Source: VXNE01 sp965248075
Lineage (GTDB): Bacteria; Pseudomonadota; Gammaproteobacteria; Pseudomonadales; Azotimanducaceae
Direction: 5' to 3'
DNA length: 64,000 nt
Assembly (NCBI GenBank): GCA_965248075.1
Contig: CBDFIL010000003.1
Location: forward strand, 2,170,001-2,234,000
Shown here: positions 44,819 through 53,721 of the stretch, piece by piece
Numbering within the stretch: position 1 is the first letter of the stretch
Layout: each line of letters begins with the position of its first letter
The notes under the pieces: generated by a model
Database searches by the model: none
The model's input: only the letters and a program-made list of their open reading frames with translations
What the model was told of the DNA's origin: nothing
Program-made: the position numbers and the translations under genes

Positions 44819-46117
44819 ATGGTCTGGGACGAATGTGTCGCGCGTTTGGAGAGGGAGCTACCGGCGGAGGCCTTCAACACCTGGATTCGTCCCCTGCGCG
44901 CTCACGACCGCGAGCTGACGCTGTGCCTGGTGGCGCCCAATCGCTACGTGCGCAGCGAGATTCAGGCGCGCTACCTGCGGCGGATCGAAGAACTCGTCAA
45001 GCACTACAGCGATCCCGCGACCCCGGTGTCCGTCGAGCTGTCGGAAGGCAATCGGGCGCGGCCGGCGCGTGCCCCGAAGGTCGGCCGCGCCGGCTCCAAC
45101 GAAGCGCTGAACGCGAACTTCACGTTCGAGACATTCGTCGAAGGCAAGTCGAACGAGATGGCCAAGGCGGCGGCCCAGCGGGTCGCCAACAATACGGGCC
45201 GGTCGTACAACCCGCTGCTGCTGTACGGGGGGACCGGGCTCGGCAAGACGCATCTGATGCAGGCCGTGGGCAACGAGGCGAGGCGCCAGAGCGACGCGGC
45301 GAAGGTCGTTTACGTGCACTCCCAGCAGTTCGTCAACGAGATGGTGAAAGCACTAAAAGACGGTACAATTCAAGACTTTACGCAGCAATACCGCACGCTG
45401 AACGTGCTCCTCATCGACGACGTGCAGTTCTTTGCGAACAAGGTGCGCTCGCAGGACGAGTTCTTCCACATCTTCAACGCCCTGTCCGAGCCTGGACGCC
45501 AGATGGTCCTGACCTGCGACCGGTATCCGAGGGAGGTCGAGGGGTTGGAGGAGCGCCTGAAGTCCCGTTTCGTGTGGGGACTGACGGTGGAGGTCGAACC
45601 GCCGGAACTGGAGACCCGGGTGGCGATCCTGATGAAAAAGGCAGAGGCCGAGGGTTTCGCGCTGGAGGACGAGGTGGCCTTCTTTATCGCGGAACGGATC
45701 CGGTCCAACGTGCGGGAACTCGAGGGTGCGTTGCGCCGCGTGCACGCCAACGCGATGTTCACGGGCTCACGCATCACGACGGAACTGGTGCGTCGGGTTC
45801 TGCACGATCTGTTCGCGATCCATGGCCGGCAGATCAGCATGGACGAGATTCAACGGGTCGTGGCGGAACACTACCGCGTCACCGTCTCGGACATGCTGTC
45901 AAAGCGGCGCAGCCGAACGTTGGTGCTGCCACGCCACGTCGCCATCTTTCTTGCGAAGGAAGTGACGAACTACTCGCTGCCGGAGATCGGGAAGGCCTTC
46001 GGTAACCGCGATCACACGACGGTGCTGCATGCCTATCGTAAGATACGGGACGCTAGGGAAACCAACCTCGACCTGGCCGGGGACTGCCGCAATCTCCAAC
46101 GCCTGTTGACGAGTTGA
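44819..46117 (+). CDS. dnaA: Chromosomal replication initiator protein DnaA
   Basis: 432 residues from ATG 44819; GTG 44813, two codons earlier, is also possible. Domain I begins WDECVARLERELPAEAFNTW. Domain II is a short linker. The AAA+ domain III has YGGTGLGKTHLMQAVGN (Walker A), VLLIDDVQFF (Walker B) and VWGLTVEVEPP. Domain IV carries the DNA-binding signature SLPEIGKAFGNRDHTTVLHA. DnaA melts oriC and loads DnaB. It heads dnaA-dnaN-recF-gyrB. Confidence 0.97.
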   Translation: MVWDECVARLERELPAEAFNTWIRPLRAHDRELTLCLVAPNRYVRSEIQARYLRRIEELVKHYSDPATPVSVELSEGNRARPARAPKVGRAGSNEALNANFTFETFVEGKSNEMAKAAAQRVANNTGRSYNPLLLYGGTGLGKTHLMQAVGNEARRQSDAAKVVYVHSQQFVNEMVKALKDGTIQDFTQQYRTLNVLLIDDVQFFANKVRSQDEFFHIFNALSEPGRQMVLTCDRYPREVEGLEERLKSRFVWGLTVEVEPPELETRVAILMKKAEAEGFALEDEVAFFIAERIRSNVRELEGALRRVHANAMFTGSRITTELVRRVLHDLFAIHGRQISMDEIQRVVAEHYRVTVSDMLSKRRSRTLVLPRHVAIFLAKEVTNYSLPEIGKAFGNRDHTTVLHAYRKIRDARETNLDLAGDCRNLQRLLTS

Positions 46118-46208
46118 CGGCGACCGGAAGGGACGCTTCAGGGAGGGTGCTGGCGGTCCGCGGAGAGAAGTCGGGGATAGTCGAGGAACAGTCGGGGAAA
46201 CAAGCCGC

Positions 46209-47312
46209 ATGAAATTCAACACCGATCGGGAAAGCCTGCTGCGACCCTTGTTGATGGTCACCGGCGTGGTCGAGCGCCGCCAGACGTTGCCAGTGCTCTC
46301 GAATCTGCTCGTGGAGGCGCGTGACGACGGGCTCTCGATGTCGGCGACGGACCTCGAGGTGGAGTTGCACGTCCGCGTGCAGGACGGCGTGCAGGTGGAG
46401 CGCGCGGGCAAGGCGACGATCCCGGGCCGCAAGCTCGCGGATATCTGGCGGTCGCTGCCGGAAGGGTCGAAGATCTCCGTGGAAGTCGCGGAACAGGTCA
46501 CCGTGCGGTCCGGGAAGAGCCGCTTCAACCTGGCGACGCTGCCGGTCGACGAATATCCGGAGATGGCGGAGCCGAAGAGCGACGTGAAGGTGCTGGTGCC
46601 GGTACAGGATGTCCGGCGGCTGCTGGACCAGACGAGTTTCGCCATGGCGCAACAGGATGTGCGCTACTTCCTGAACGGGATGCTGTTCGAGATCACCGGC
46701 GAGTACGTCCGCACCGTGGCCACCGACGGCCATCGGCTGGCGATGTGCACCTGCCAGGGCGGCGCCCAGGGCGTCGACCGGATCCAGGCGATCGTGCCCC
46801 GCAAGGGGGTGAACGAGTTGTCGCGTCTGCTCGGAGAGGGCGACGAGCCGTTGTTGCTGGCACTCGGCAGCAATCACCTGCGAGTGGTGCAGGGGAGCTA
46901 TACGCTGGTATCGAAGCTCGTCGACGGGCAGTTCCCGGACTACGATCGAGTCATTCCGAAGAACGGCGAACACTTTGTGACGGGGGATCGCGAGACCCTG
47001 CGTCGGTCGCTGCGCAGTACTTCGATCCTCTCGAACGAAAAATACCGCGGCGTGCGGCTGGCCCTCGACAAGGAACAGTTGACGGTGCAGGCGAGCAACC
47101 CCGATCAGGAAGAAGCGGAAGACGTCATTGCAGTCGAATACGACGGGGAGCCGATGGAAATCGGCTTCAACGCGGACTACCTGCTGGACATCCTGAACGC
47201 GCTGTCCGGAGAGAATGTCCGGTTTTCGGTGTCCGACGGCAACAGCAGCGCGTTGATCGAGGGGCCGGAAGAAGACGGGTCGCTGTTCGTCGTCATGCCG
47301 ATGCGCCTATGA
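46209..47312 (+). CDS. dnaN: DNA polymerase III beta sliding clamp
   Basis: 367 residues, standard length, starting MKFNTDRESLLRPLLMVTGV. The three repeated clamp domains are recognisable: RRQTLPVLSNLLVEA, then FFLNGMLFEITGEYVRTVAT-like sequence in the middle domain (DGHRLAMC), and a C-terminal end VVMPMRL as in other clamps. It encircles DNA and tethers polymerases. The recF start follows one base after the stop. Confidence 0.97.
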   Translation: MKFNTDRESLLRPLLMVTGVVERRQTLPVLSNLLVEARDDGLSMSATDLEVELHVRVQDGVQVERAGKATIPGRKLADIWRSLPEGSKISVEVAEQVTVRSGKSRFNLATLPVDEYPEMAEPKSDVKVLVPVQDVRRLLDQTSFAMAQQDVRYFLNGMLFEITGEYVRTVATDGHRLAMCTCQGGAQGVDRIQAIVPRKGVNELSRLLGEGDEPLLLALGSNHLRVVQGSYTLVSKLVDGQFPDYDRVIPKNGEHFVTGDRETLRRSLRSTSILSNEKYRGVRLALDKEQLTVQASNPDQEEAEDVIAVEYDGEPMEIGFNADYLLDILNALSGENVRFSVSDGNSSALIEGPEEDGSLFVVMPMRL

Positions 47313-47313
47313 C

Positions 47314-48390
47314 GTGATCATCGAGCACATTGAGGTCCGCCATGTCCGGAACATCGCGTCGGCCTCGCTCGATCTCTCTGCGCGGCTGAATCTGCTGGTC
47401 GGCCCCAACGGCGCGGGCAAGACGGCCCTGCTCGAGGCCCTGTACCTGTTGATCCGCGGTCGGTCCTTTCGGGGCCGTGGCGTCTCCTCCCTCATCGAGC
47501 ACGACGAGCCGGCTTTGGCGGTGCACCTGCGTGGTGCGCACCCGGTGCGCGGGCAGATACGCATTGGCCTCGGCAAGGAGCGTTCCAACGAGACGGATCT
47601 GCGCCTGAACGGAGAGGCGGTCCGGCAGGCGTCCGTGGTCGCGGGACTGTTGCCCATGCAACTGCTGTTGCCGGACCTGGCCGAGCTCGTGTTCGGAGGA
47701 CCCGGTGACCGGCGTCAATGGATCGACTGGGGTGTGTTTCACGTGAAACACGACTACGTCGACACCCTGCGCGACTATCTTCGCTCGGTGCAACAGCGCA
47801 ATGCGATCCTCCGTGCGGGCGATCACGTGACGCTGGACGCCTGGACCGCGCGGCTGGTCGAGCTGGGCGAAGCGGTCACGGCAGCCCGCGTCGCGTACCT
47901 CGACGCGGTGCGGCCAGCGGTGTTGGCATGCCTGCAACGCCTGGCGCCCGATCTGGCGGTCACGCTCGAGTATTTCCCCGGATTCCAGGGCGATTCACTT
48001 GCCGAAGAGGTGGGCGCGAGCACGCCGCGCGATGTAAAATCGGGGGCAACGCAGGTCGGTCCCCACCGTGCGGACCTTCGCCTCGGTGCGGAGCGCGGTC
48101 GGGCCGCCGCCATATTGTCCAGGGGCCAGGGCAAGATGCTGGCCAGCGCGTTGCGCATCGGTCAGGCCAAAGCTCTGCTGGACGAGCAGGGAGCCCGGAG
48201 TCTGTTCCTGATCGACGATGTGTGGGCGGAGCTGGACGACGAACACAGCGTCAGGTTCTTCGGGCTTCTCGAAGAGATGGATTGCCAGATTCTGGCGACC
48301 ACCACGCACGAACCCGACGTGGCGAGGACGTTCGGTCCGGAGCGGACCAGGGTGTTCCACGTGGAACAAGGCACCGTACGCAGTCAGTGA
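47314..48390 (+). CDS. recF: DNA replication and repair protein RecF
   Basis: 358 residues from GTG 47314. LLVGPNGAGKTALLEALYLL is the Walker A region, SRGQGKMLASALRIGQAKAL the ABC signature and SLFLIDDVWAELDDEH the Walker B/D-loop. RecF helps load RecA at gaps. The gene contains two parS palindromes, which encode FHVKH near residue 143 and FHVEQ near the C-terminus. Confidence 0.96.
   Translation: MIIEHIEVRHVRNIASASLDLSARLNLLVGPNGAGKTALLEALYLLIRGRSFRGRGVSSLIEHDEPALAVHLRGAHPVRGQIRIGLGKERSNETDLRLNGEAVRQASVVAGLLPMQLLLPDLAELVFGGPGDRRQWIDWGVFHVKHDYVDTLRDYLRSVQQRNAILRAGDHVTLDAWTARLVELGEAVTAARVAYLDAVRPAVLACLQRLAPDLAVTLEYFPGFQGDSLAEEVGASTPRDVKSGATQVGPHRADLRLGAERGRAAAILSRGQGKMLASALRIGQAKALLDEQGARSLFLIDDVWAELDDEHSVRFFGLLEEMDCQILATTTHEPDVARTFGPERTRVFHVEQGTVRSQ
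47735..47750. promoter_or_regulatory. parS: parS site 1, perfect consensus
   Basis: TGTTTCACGTGAAACA is a perfect 16-base palindrome, identical to the widely conserved chromosomal parS. It lies inside recF, about 2.9 kb from the dnaA start, as expected for an origin-proximal ParB loading site. Confidence 0.95.
48353..48368. promoter_or_regulatory. parS: parS site 2, symmetric variant
   Basis: TGTTCCACGTGGAACA is also a perfect 16-base palindrome and is a functional parS form known in Pseudomonas. It lies 618 bases after site 1, at the end of recF. Both halves changed together, which argues for selection. Confidence 0.9.
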
Positions 48391-48508
48391 GCCAGGGATG
48401 CCGGGGCTCAAGGCCTCGATGCAGGGGAGCGCGAGCGGACTTCCAGCGCAACCCCACCTTCAGTCGTGGAATGTGAGGCAACCCCTCGCAAGGAGATGAC
48501 GGACCAGC

Positions 48509-50914
48509 ATGACCGACGGTAGTTACGACTCCCGCAACATCAAGGTGCTGCGGGGCCTCGATGCGGTGCGGAAACGCCCTGGTATGTACATCGGCGACAC
48601 GGAGGACGGTACGGGCCTGCACCACATGGTCCAGGAACTCGTGGATAACGCCATCGACGAATCCCTGGCCGGCCACTGCGACGAAGTTCGCGTGATCATC
48701 CACCCTGGCGAGGCGGTGACCGTGACCGACAACGGTCGGGGAATTCCGGTCGACATTCACCCGGAGGAGGGGGTTTCGGCGGCGGAAGTCATCATGACCA
48801 CGCTGCACGCCGGCGGAAAGTTCGACGACGACAGCTACAAGGTCTCCGGCGGGCTGCATGGCGTGGGCGTATCCGTCGTGAATGCCCTGTCGGAGGAACT
48901 GCGGCTCACCGTGCGTCGGGAGGGCCGGGTATTCCACCAGACCTATCGGCATGGGGAGCCGGAAGCGCCCCTGGCGGCCGTCGGCGAGACGCAGCGGCAA
49001 GGCACGGAGTGCTATTTCAAGCCGTCCGCGGACACCTTTCGGAACATCGAATTCCACTACGACATCCTGGCCAAGCGCCTGCGGGAACTGGCGTTCCTGA
49101 ACTCCGGCGTCTCGATCATCCTGATCGACGAGCGCACCGGCAAGGAGGCCCACTTCCGCTATGAAGGGGGCCTGCGGGCATTCGTTGGCTTCCTCAACCA
49201 GAACAAGACCGCGCTGAACGGCATCTTCCACTTTTCGACGGAGCGCGAGGACGGCGTCGGCGTGGAAGTGGCGATGCAGTGGAACGACGGCTTCCAGGAA
49301 CAGGTCTTCGCGTACACGAACAACATTCCGCAGGGGGACGGCGGGACGCACCTCGCCGGCTTCCGGGCCGGATTGACCCGCACGCTGAACCAGTACATCG
49401 AGCGCGAAGGCATGCTGAAGAAGGCGCAGGTCTCGACTTCCGGCGACGATGCCCGCGAGGGCCTGACGGCCGTCGTTTCGGTCAAGGTGCCGGATCCCAA
49501 GTTCTCGTCGCAGACCAAGGACAAGCTCGTCTCGAGCGAGGTGAAGACCGCCGTCGAGCAGGAACTCTCGCGCCTGTTCACCGAGTACCTCGACGAGCAT
49601 CCCGACGATGCCCGGAACGTTGTCACCAAGATGATCGATGCCGCACGAGCCCGAGAGGCCGCGCGCAAGGCCCGCGAAATGACCCGGCGCAAGGGTGCGC
49701 TCGACATCGCGGGCCTGCCCGGCAAGCTCGCGGACTGCCAGGAGAAGGACCCGGCGCTCTCGGAACTCTTCCTGGTCGAGGGCGACTCCGCCGGAGGGTC
49801 CGCCAAGCAGGGCCGGGACCGGCGTACGCAGGCGATCCTGCCACTGCGGGGCAAGATCCTGAACGTGGAGAAGGCGCGTTTCGACAAGATGCTGTCGTCG
49901 CAGGAAGTGGGGACGCTCGTGACGGCCCTCGGCTGCGGGATCGGGCACGCGGAGTTCGACCTGTCGAAGCTCCGTTACCACTCGGTCATCGTCATGACGG
50001 ACGCGGACGTGGACGGCTCACACATCCGCACGCTGTTGCTGACGTTCTTCTTTCGGCAAATGGTGGAGCTCGTCGAGCGCGGCCACGTGTTCATCGCGCA
50101 GCCGCCGCTCTACAAGCTGAAGCGGGGTCGGCAGGAACAGTACGCCAAGGACGACGACGAACTCGACGACTACTTCCTGCAGGCGGCGCTGCGGCAGGCG
50201 AAGCTGCATGCGAACGCCGATGCGCCAGCCATGCTGGATGCCTCGCTGGAGGCGCTCGCGCGGCGTTACCAGGCGCTCATGCGTCGACTGGACGTCCTGT
50301 CACGGGTCTATCCCGTGCACATCACTGAAGCGATGCTCGAGGTGCCGCGGCTGTCCCTCGCAGACCTGGCGGATGCAGCACGCGTGGGGGATTGGGCCAA
50401 GGCGTATGCCGCCCGCGTCAACGACCAGGGTAACTCGATCGAGGTGCACGTCCGCGCGGATCCGGAGTACCAGATCCACTACCCGGTGGTGGTGACTACC
50501 GCCCACGGGGCGAGGGAGGAAACGGCGCTGCGCTACGACTTCTTCCGCTCCCGGGAGTACGCGGAAATCTGCGCGCTCGCTGACGACTTCGACGGGCTGC
50601 TTGAAGAGGGCGCGTTCGTCGCCCGGGGAGAGCGGCGGCACCCCGTCGAGTCGTTTGCCGAGGCTTATGCGTGGATGCTCGCCGAGGCGCGGCGCGGCGT
50701 CGATCTGTCGCGCTACAAGGGCCTGGGCGAGATGAATCCGGAGCAGCTCTGGGAAACGACAATGGATCCCGAGGTACGGCGCATGCTGCGGGTAACCGTC
50801 GACGACGCGATCGAGGCGGACCGGATGTTCACGACCCTGATGGGCGACCAGGTGGAACCGCGCCGCCAGTTCATCGAGGCCAACGCGCGCCTGGTGGTCA
50901 ACCTGGACGTATAG
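48509..50914 (+). CDS. gyrB: DNA gyrase subunit B
   Basis: 801 residues. The GHKL ATPase part has VQELVDNAIDESLAGH (Mg-binding Asn), VTDNGRGIPVD and HAGGKFDDDSYKVSGGLHGV. The TOPRIM part has LFLVEGDSAGGSAKQGRDR and VIVMTDADVDGSHIRTLLLT. The C-terminus has RYKGLGEMNPEQLWETTMDP. It introduces negative supercoils with GyrA. The 118-base gap from recF holds only its leader, and the 3' end overlaps plsC by 17 bases. Confidence 0.98.
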   Translation: MTDGSYDSRNIKVLRGLDAVRKRPGMYIGDTEDGTGLHHMVQELVDNAIDESLAGHCDEVRVIIHPGEAVTVTDNGRGIPVDIHPEEGVSAAEVIMTTLHAGGKFDDDSYKVSGGLHGVGVSVVNALSEELRLTVRREGRVFHQTYRHGEPEAPLAAVGETQRQGTECYFKPSADTFRNIEFHYDILAKRLRELAFLNSGVSIILIDERTGKEAHFRYEGGLRAFVGFLNQNKTALNGIFHFSTEREDGVGVEVAMQWNDGFQEQVFAYTNNIPQGDGGTHLAGFRAGLTRTLNQYIEREGMLKKAQVSTSGDDAREGLTAVVSVKVPDPKFSSQTKDKLVSSEVKTAVEQELSRLFTEYLDEHPDDARNVVTKMIDAARAREAARKAREMTRRKGALDIAGLPGKLADCQEKDPALSELFLVEGDSAGGSAKQGRDRRTQAILPLRGKILNVEKARFDKMLSSQEVGTLVTALGCGIGHAEFDLSKLRYHSVIVMTDADVDGSHIRTLLLTFFFRQMVELVERGHVFIAQPPLYKLKRGRQEQYAKDDDELDDYFLQAALRQAKLHANADAPAMLDASLEALARRYQALMRRLDVLSRVYPVHITEAMLEVPRLSLADLADAARVGDWAKAYAARVNDQGNSIEVHVRADPEYQIHYPVVVTTAHGAREETALRYDFFRSREYAEICALADDFDGLLEEGAFVARGERRHPVESFAEAYAWMLAEARRGVDLSRYKGLGEMNPEQLWETTMDPEVRRMLRVTVDDAIEADRMFTTLMGDQVEPRRQFIEANARLVVNLDV

Positions 50915-51638
50915 GGGCGCCGGAGCGCTCCAGGTCGCGCATTGCGCTGGCCAGCCAGTCTTGTGCCAACTCGTTGATTTCCTTATGTTTCTTTCCCTCC
51001 GTGTCCAGCGGAGGGGAGATGCGCACGCGGATTGTCCCGGGGTGTTTGCGAAAGCGGTGCGCCGGCCAGTAGCGGCCGGCATCGTGGGCGACGACGAGGA
51101 CCGGGCAGCCCGCCCGGGCCGCCAACGCCGCTCCGCCGGCCTGGAACGGCCGCTGTTCTCCCCACGGCACGCGGGTTCCCTCCGGGAACAGCGTGACGGT
51201 GACCCCCGCGCGCAATCGGGCAGTGCCCCGTTCGAGCAGGAGCCGGAAGGCATCGCGGGGCGCGTTGCGGTCGATGGCGATCGGCCGGTTGACGGCGAGC
51301 GCCCATCCGAAGAACGGGATCCAGAGCAGCTCCCGCTTGATCAGCGTCGTCTGGGGGCTCAGCAAGGTCTGTACGAAGAGCGTGTCCCAGGTGCTCTGGT
51401 GCTTCACGAGCAGAATGCAGGGCTCCTCGGGCAGGTGCTCACGGCCCTCGACCTCGGCGCGAATGCCGCAGGTGACGGCGAGCCATCCGAGCACTATGCG
51501 CGTCCAGGCGCCAATGACGAACTGGAAGCGCGCCCCGGTGGGCAGGACCCAGCCGACCGCGACCGACAGGCTGCCCCAGACCACCGTGGCCAGGACGTAC
51601 CCGGCGTAGAAGAGCGCGGCGCGGATCGTGGCCATCAT
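50898..51638 (-). CDS. plsC: 1-acyl-sn-glycerol-3-phosphate acyltransferase
   Basis: 246 residues with an N-terminal membrane helix. VKHQSTWDTLF is the catalytic HX4D motif, RPIAIDR motif II, FPEGTRVPWG motif III and a VLVVAHDAG strand follows. It makes phosphatidic acid from lysophosphatidic acid at the inner membrane. Its start overlaps the gmhB stop (ATGA), so the pair is coupled, and its end overlaps gyrB tail to tail. Confidence 0.9.
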   Translation of the reverse strand: MMATIRAALFYAGYVLATVVWGSLSVAVGWVLPTGARFQFVIGAWTRIVLGWLAVTCGIRAEVEGREHLPEEPCILLVKHQSTWDTLFVQTLLSPQTTLIKRELLWIPFFGWALAVNRPIAIDRNAPRDAFRLLLERGTARLRAGVTVTLFPEGTRVPWGEQRPFQAGGAALAARAGCPVLVVAHDAGRYWPAHRFRKHPGTIRVRISPPLDTEGKKHKEINELAQDWLASAMRDLERSGAPIRPG

Positions 51639-52195
51639 GCGGGCAAGCTGCGTATGGCGTCGGCGAGGTCGTCGTATACGCGCCGCACCCCGGCCGAACG
51701 TGCCGGCGTCTCGTCGCGGCTGCCGTTACCCGTGCGCACCAGGATCGGCTCGCAGCCGGCGGCGAGCGCCGCCTGCATGTCGCGTAGCGAGTCGCCGACG
51801 AAACAGGTCTCCCGTGCGCTCGCCCCGAGCTCCGTCATCGCCGCCTGCAGCATCCCGGGCAGCGGCTTGCGGCATGCGCAACCTTCGTCGGGGCGATGCG
51901 GGCAGAAGTAGACCCGGTCGATGCGGGCGCCGGCTCCCTCGAGTGCGGCAGCCATGCGCCGGTGCACCGCGGCGAGGTCGGCATCGGACATCAGGCCGCG
52001 ACCGATGCCGCTCTGATTGGTGCACACGGCGACGCGGCAGCCGCGTGCGTTGAGGGCCGCCACGGCCTGCGGGCTGCCGACGATGGGTGCCCATTCGGCG
52101 GGTGTTTTGATGTAGTTTGCCGGGTGCCCGTCGCCCTTCTGGATCCGGCAATGGTTCAGCACCCCGTCGCGGTCGAGCAATACGAGCCTGTACAT
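51635..52195 (-). CDS. gmhB: D-glycero-beta-D-manno-heptose 1,7-bisphosphate 7-phosphatase
   Basis: 186 residues, a HAD phosphatase. LVLLDRDGVLN is motif I with both Asp residues, VAVCTNQSGIGRG motif II, and CPHRPDEGCACRKPLPGM holds the zinc-loop cysteines and motif III Lys. FVGDSLRDMQAA is motif IV. It acts in ADP-heptose synthesis for LPS core. ATG 52193-52195 matches the usual family start. Confidence 0.94.
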   Translation of the reverse strand: MYRLVLLDRDGVLNHCRIQKGDGHPANYIKTPAEWAPIVGSPQAVAALNARGCRVAVCTNQSGIGRGLMSDADLAAVHRRMAAALEGAGARIDRVYFCPHRPDEGCACRKPLPGMLQAAMTELGASARETCFVGDSLRDMQAALAAGCEPILVRTGNGSRDETPARSAGVRRVYDDLADAIRSLPA

Positions 52196-52239
52196 GGACG
52201 TCGCGGTCGGGTAGCGCGTATCCCGTTGGCGCGGATGAT

Positions 52240-52818
52240 ATGAACAAACGGCCAGCCGCCGAAACTCGTTGTGCGTGGAGCCTGTCGGACCCCGACATGC
52301 GTCGCTATCACGACGTGGAATGGGGCGTACCGATCCGCGAGCCGCGCGAGCTGTTCGAGCGCCTGACCCTGGAATGCATGCAGGCGGGGCTCTCGTGGCG
52401 AACCGTGCTCGCGAAGCGCGCGCACATGACGGAGGCTTTCCATGGGTTCGAGCCGGAACGGGTGGCCGCGTGTGGAGACGCGGACCTCGTGCGCTGGTTG
52501 GGGGACGCCGGCCTGATCCGGCACCGGGGCAAGCTCGCGGCCATGGTCGGCAACGCCCGCCTGTTCCTGGAGTTCGACGACCCCTCGGGATTCCTTTGGT
52601 CGTTCGTCCAGGGCGTCCCCACGGAGAACCGCTGGGCGCAGCCGGAGTCCGTACCGAGCCACACCCCTGCCTCGCACGAGATGTCACGCGCCCTGCGCCA
52701 ACGCGGCTTCAAGTTCGTCGGCCCGACCGTGTGCTACGCGTTCATGCAGAGCGCCGGTCTGGTGAACGACCACCTCGTGGACTGCTTCCGGCACGGGGAG
52801 CTTGCGCGCAGCGCCTGA
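52240..52818 (+). CDS. tag: DNA-3-methyladenine glycosylase I
   Basis: 192 residues from ATG 52240. RCAWSLSDPDMRRYHDVEWG holds the first zinc ligand region and the conserved YHD-EWG. FERLTLECMQAGLSW, FKFVGPTVCYAFMQSAGLVN and a terminal DHLVDCFRH supply the rest of the HhH-type fold and zinc ligands. It removes 3-methyladenine from DNA. It is divergent from gmhB, and lpxL follows after 8 bases. Confidence 0.95.
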   Translation: MNKRPAAETRCAWSLSDPDMRRYHDVEWGVPIREPRELFERLTLECMQAGLSWRTVLAKRAHMTEAFHGFEPERVAACGDADLVRWLGDAGLIRHRGKLAAMVGNARLFLEFDDPSGFLWSFVQGVPTENRWAQPESVPSHTPASHEMSRALRQRGFKFVGPTVCYAFMQSAGLVNDHLVDCFRHGELARSA

Positions 52819-52826
52819 GAACGACC

Positions 52827-53705
52827 GTGGCCTGGCTCCTCATCGGCTGTGTGCGCGCCCTCGCCCTCCTGCCGCTGTCCTGGGCGCGGGCCCTCGGCGC
52901 CGCAGCCGGGCGCGTCACGTGGTGGCTGCGCGGACCGGGCGTCGCGGTGACGGAGTCGAACCTGGCGCGGTGCTTCCCGGAACTTGCGCCGGTTGAGCGG
53001 CGCCGGCTCGCCCGCCGCAGCCTCGTGGAAACCTGCCGACTGGCGTGCGAGAGCGGTTTCGTGTCGTACGCGGGCGAAGCGGCGTTCGAGCGCGCGGTCA
53101 GCTTCGGGGCGGGCGCGGAGCTGCTCGACGCGGCGCAATCGCATCCGGGCGACACGGTGATCCTGGTTCCGCATTGGGGAAACTGGGAAATACTGGGCTT
53201 CGCGCTCGGCCGGCGGCTGCCGGTGATGTTCCTCTACGACCGGCCGAAGTCCCGTGCCCTCGAACGCCATATCGTGCACGCGCGGACGCGCTGGGGTCTC
53301 GACCTCGCGCCGCTGGATGTCGGCGGCTTGCGCCGGGCCAGGCGCTGCCTGGCGGCGGGCGGCGCGGTGGGTGTACTGCCGGACCAGACGCCGCGTCCGG
53401 ACGCCGCGGTGCGCGCCCCGTTCTTCGGGGTGGAGGTCCTCACGATGACCCTGGCGCGGCGCCTGATCGGGGCCGACACATGGGTGTTGATGGTCACGGT
53501 GCGGCGGACGTCGAGTGGTTTCGAGGTGTGTTGCGAGCGCGTGGACGGGGAGATCCGCGACAGCGACCCGGTGGTCAGCGCGACGGCCATGAACCGTGCC
53601 GTGGAGCGGGCCGTGCAGCGCGACCCGGCCCAATACCAGTGGGAGTACAAGCGCTTGCGGGAGCGGCGCCGACGCGGGGGCCCCAAGCCTGGCGAGGAGG
53701 CGTGA
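52827..53705 (+). CDS. lpxL: Lipid A biosynthesis acyltransferase (LpxL/HtrB family)
   Basis: 292 residues from GTG 52827. ILVPHWGNWEILGF holds the HX4E catalytic pair, VGVLPDQTPRPDAAVRAPFFG the conserved substrate loop, and the end is QYQWEYKRLRER. An N-terminal hydrophobic helix anchors it on the inner membrane. It adds secondary acyl chains to lipid A. Which member of the family (LpxL or LpxM) cannot be told. The gene ends 16 bases before the convergent trkH. Confidence 0.88.
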   Translation: MAWLLIGCVRALALLPLSWARALGAAAGRVTWWLRGPGVAVTESNLARCFPELAPVERRRLARRSLVETCRLACESGFVSYAGEAAFERAVSFGAGAELLDAAQSHPGDTVILVPHWGNWEILGFALGRRLPVMFLYDRPKSRALERHIVHARTRWGLDLAPLDVGGLRRARRCLAAGGAVGVLPDQTPRPDAAVRAPFFGVEVLTMTLARRLIGADTWVLMVTVRRTSSGFEVCCERVDGEIRDSDPVVSATAMNRAVERAVQRDPAQYQWEYKRLRERRRRGGPKPGEEA

Positions 53706-53721
53706 TGGGGCGGGCCGTGAT

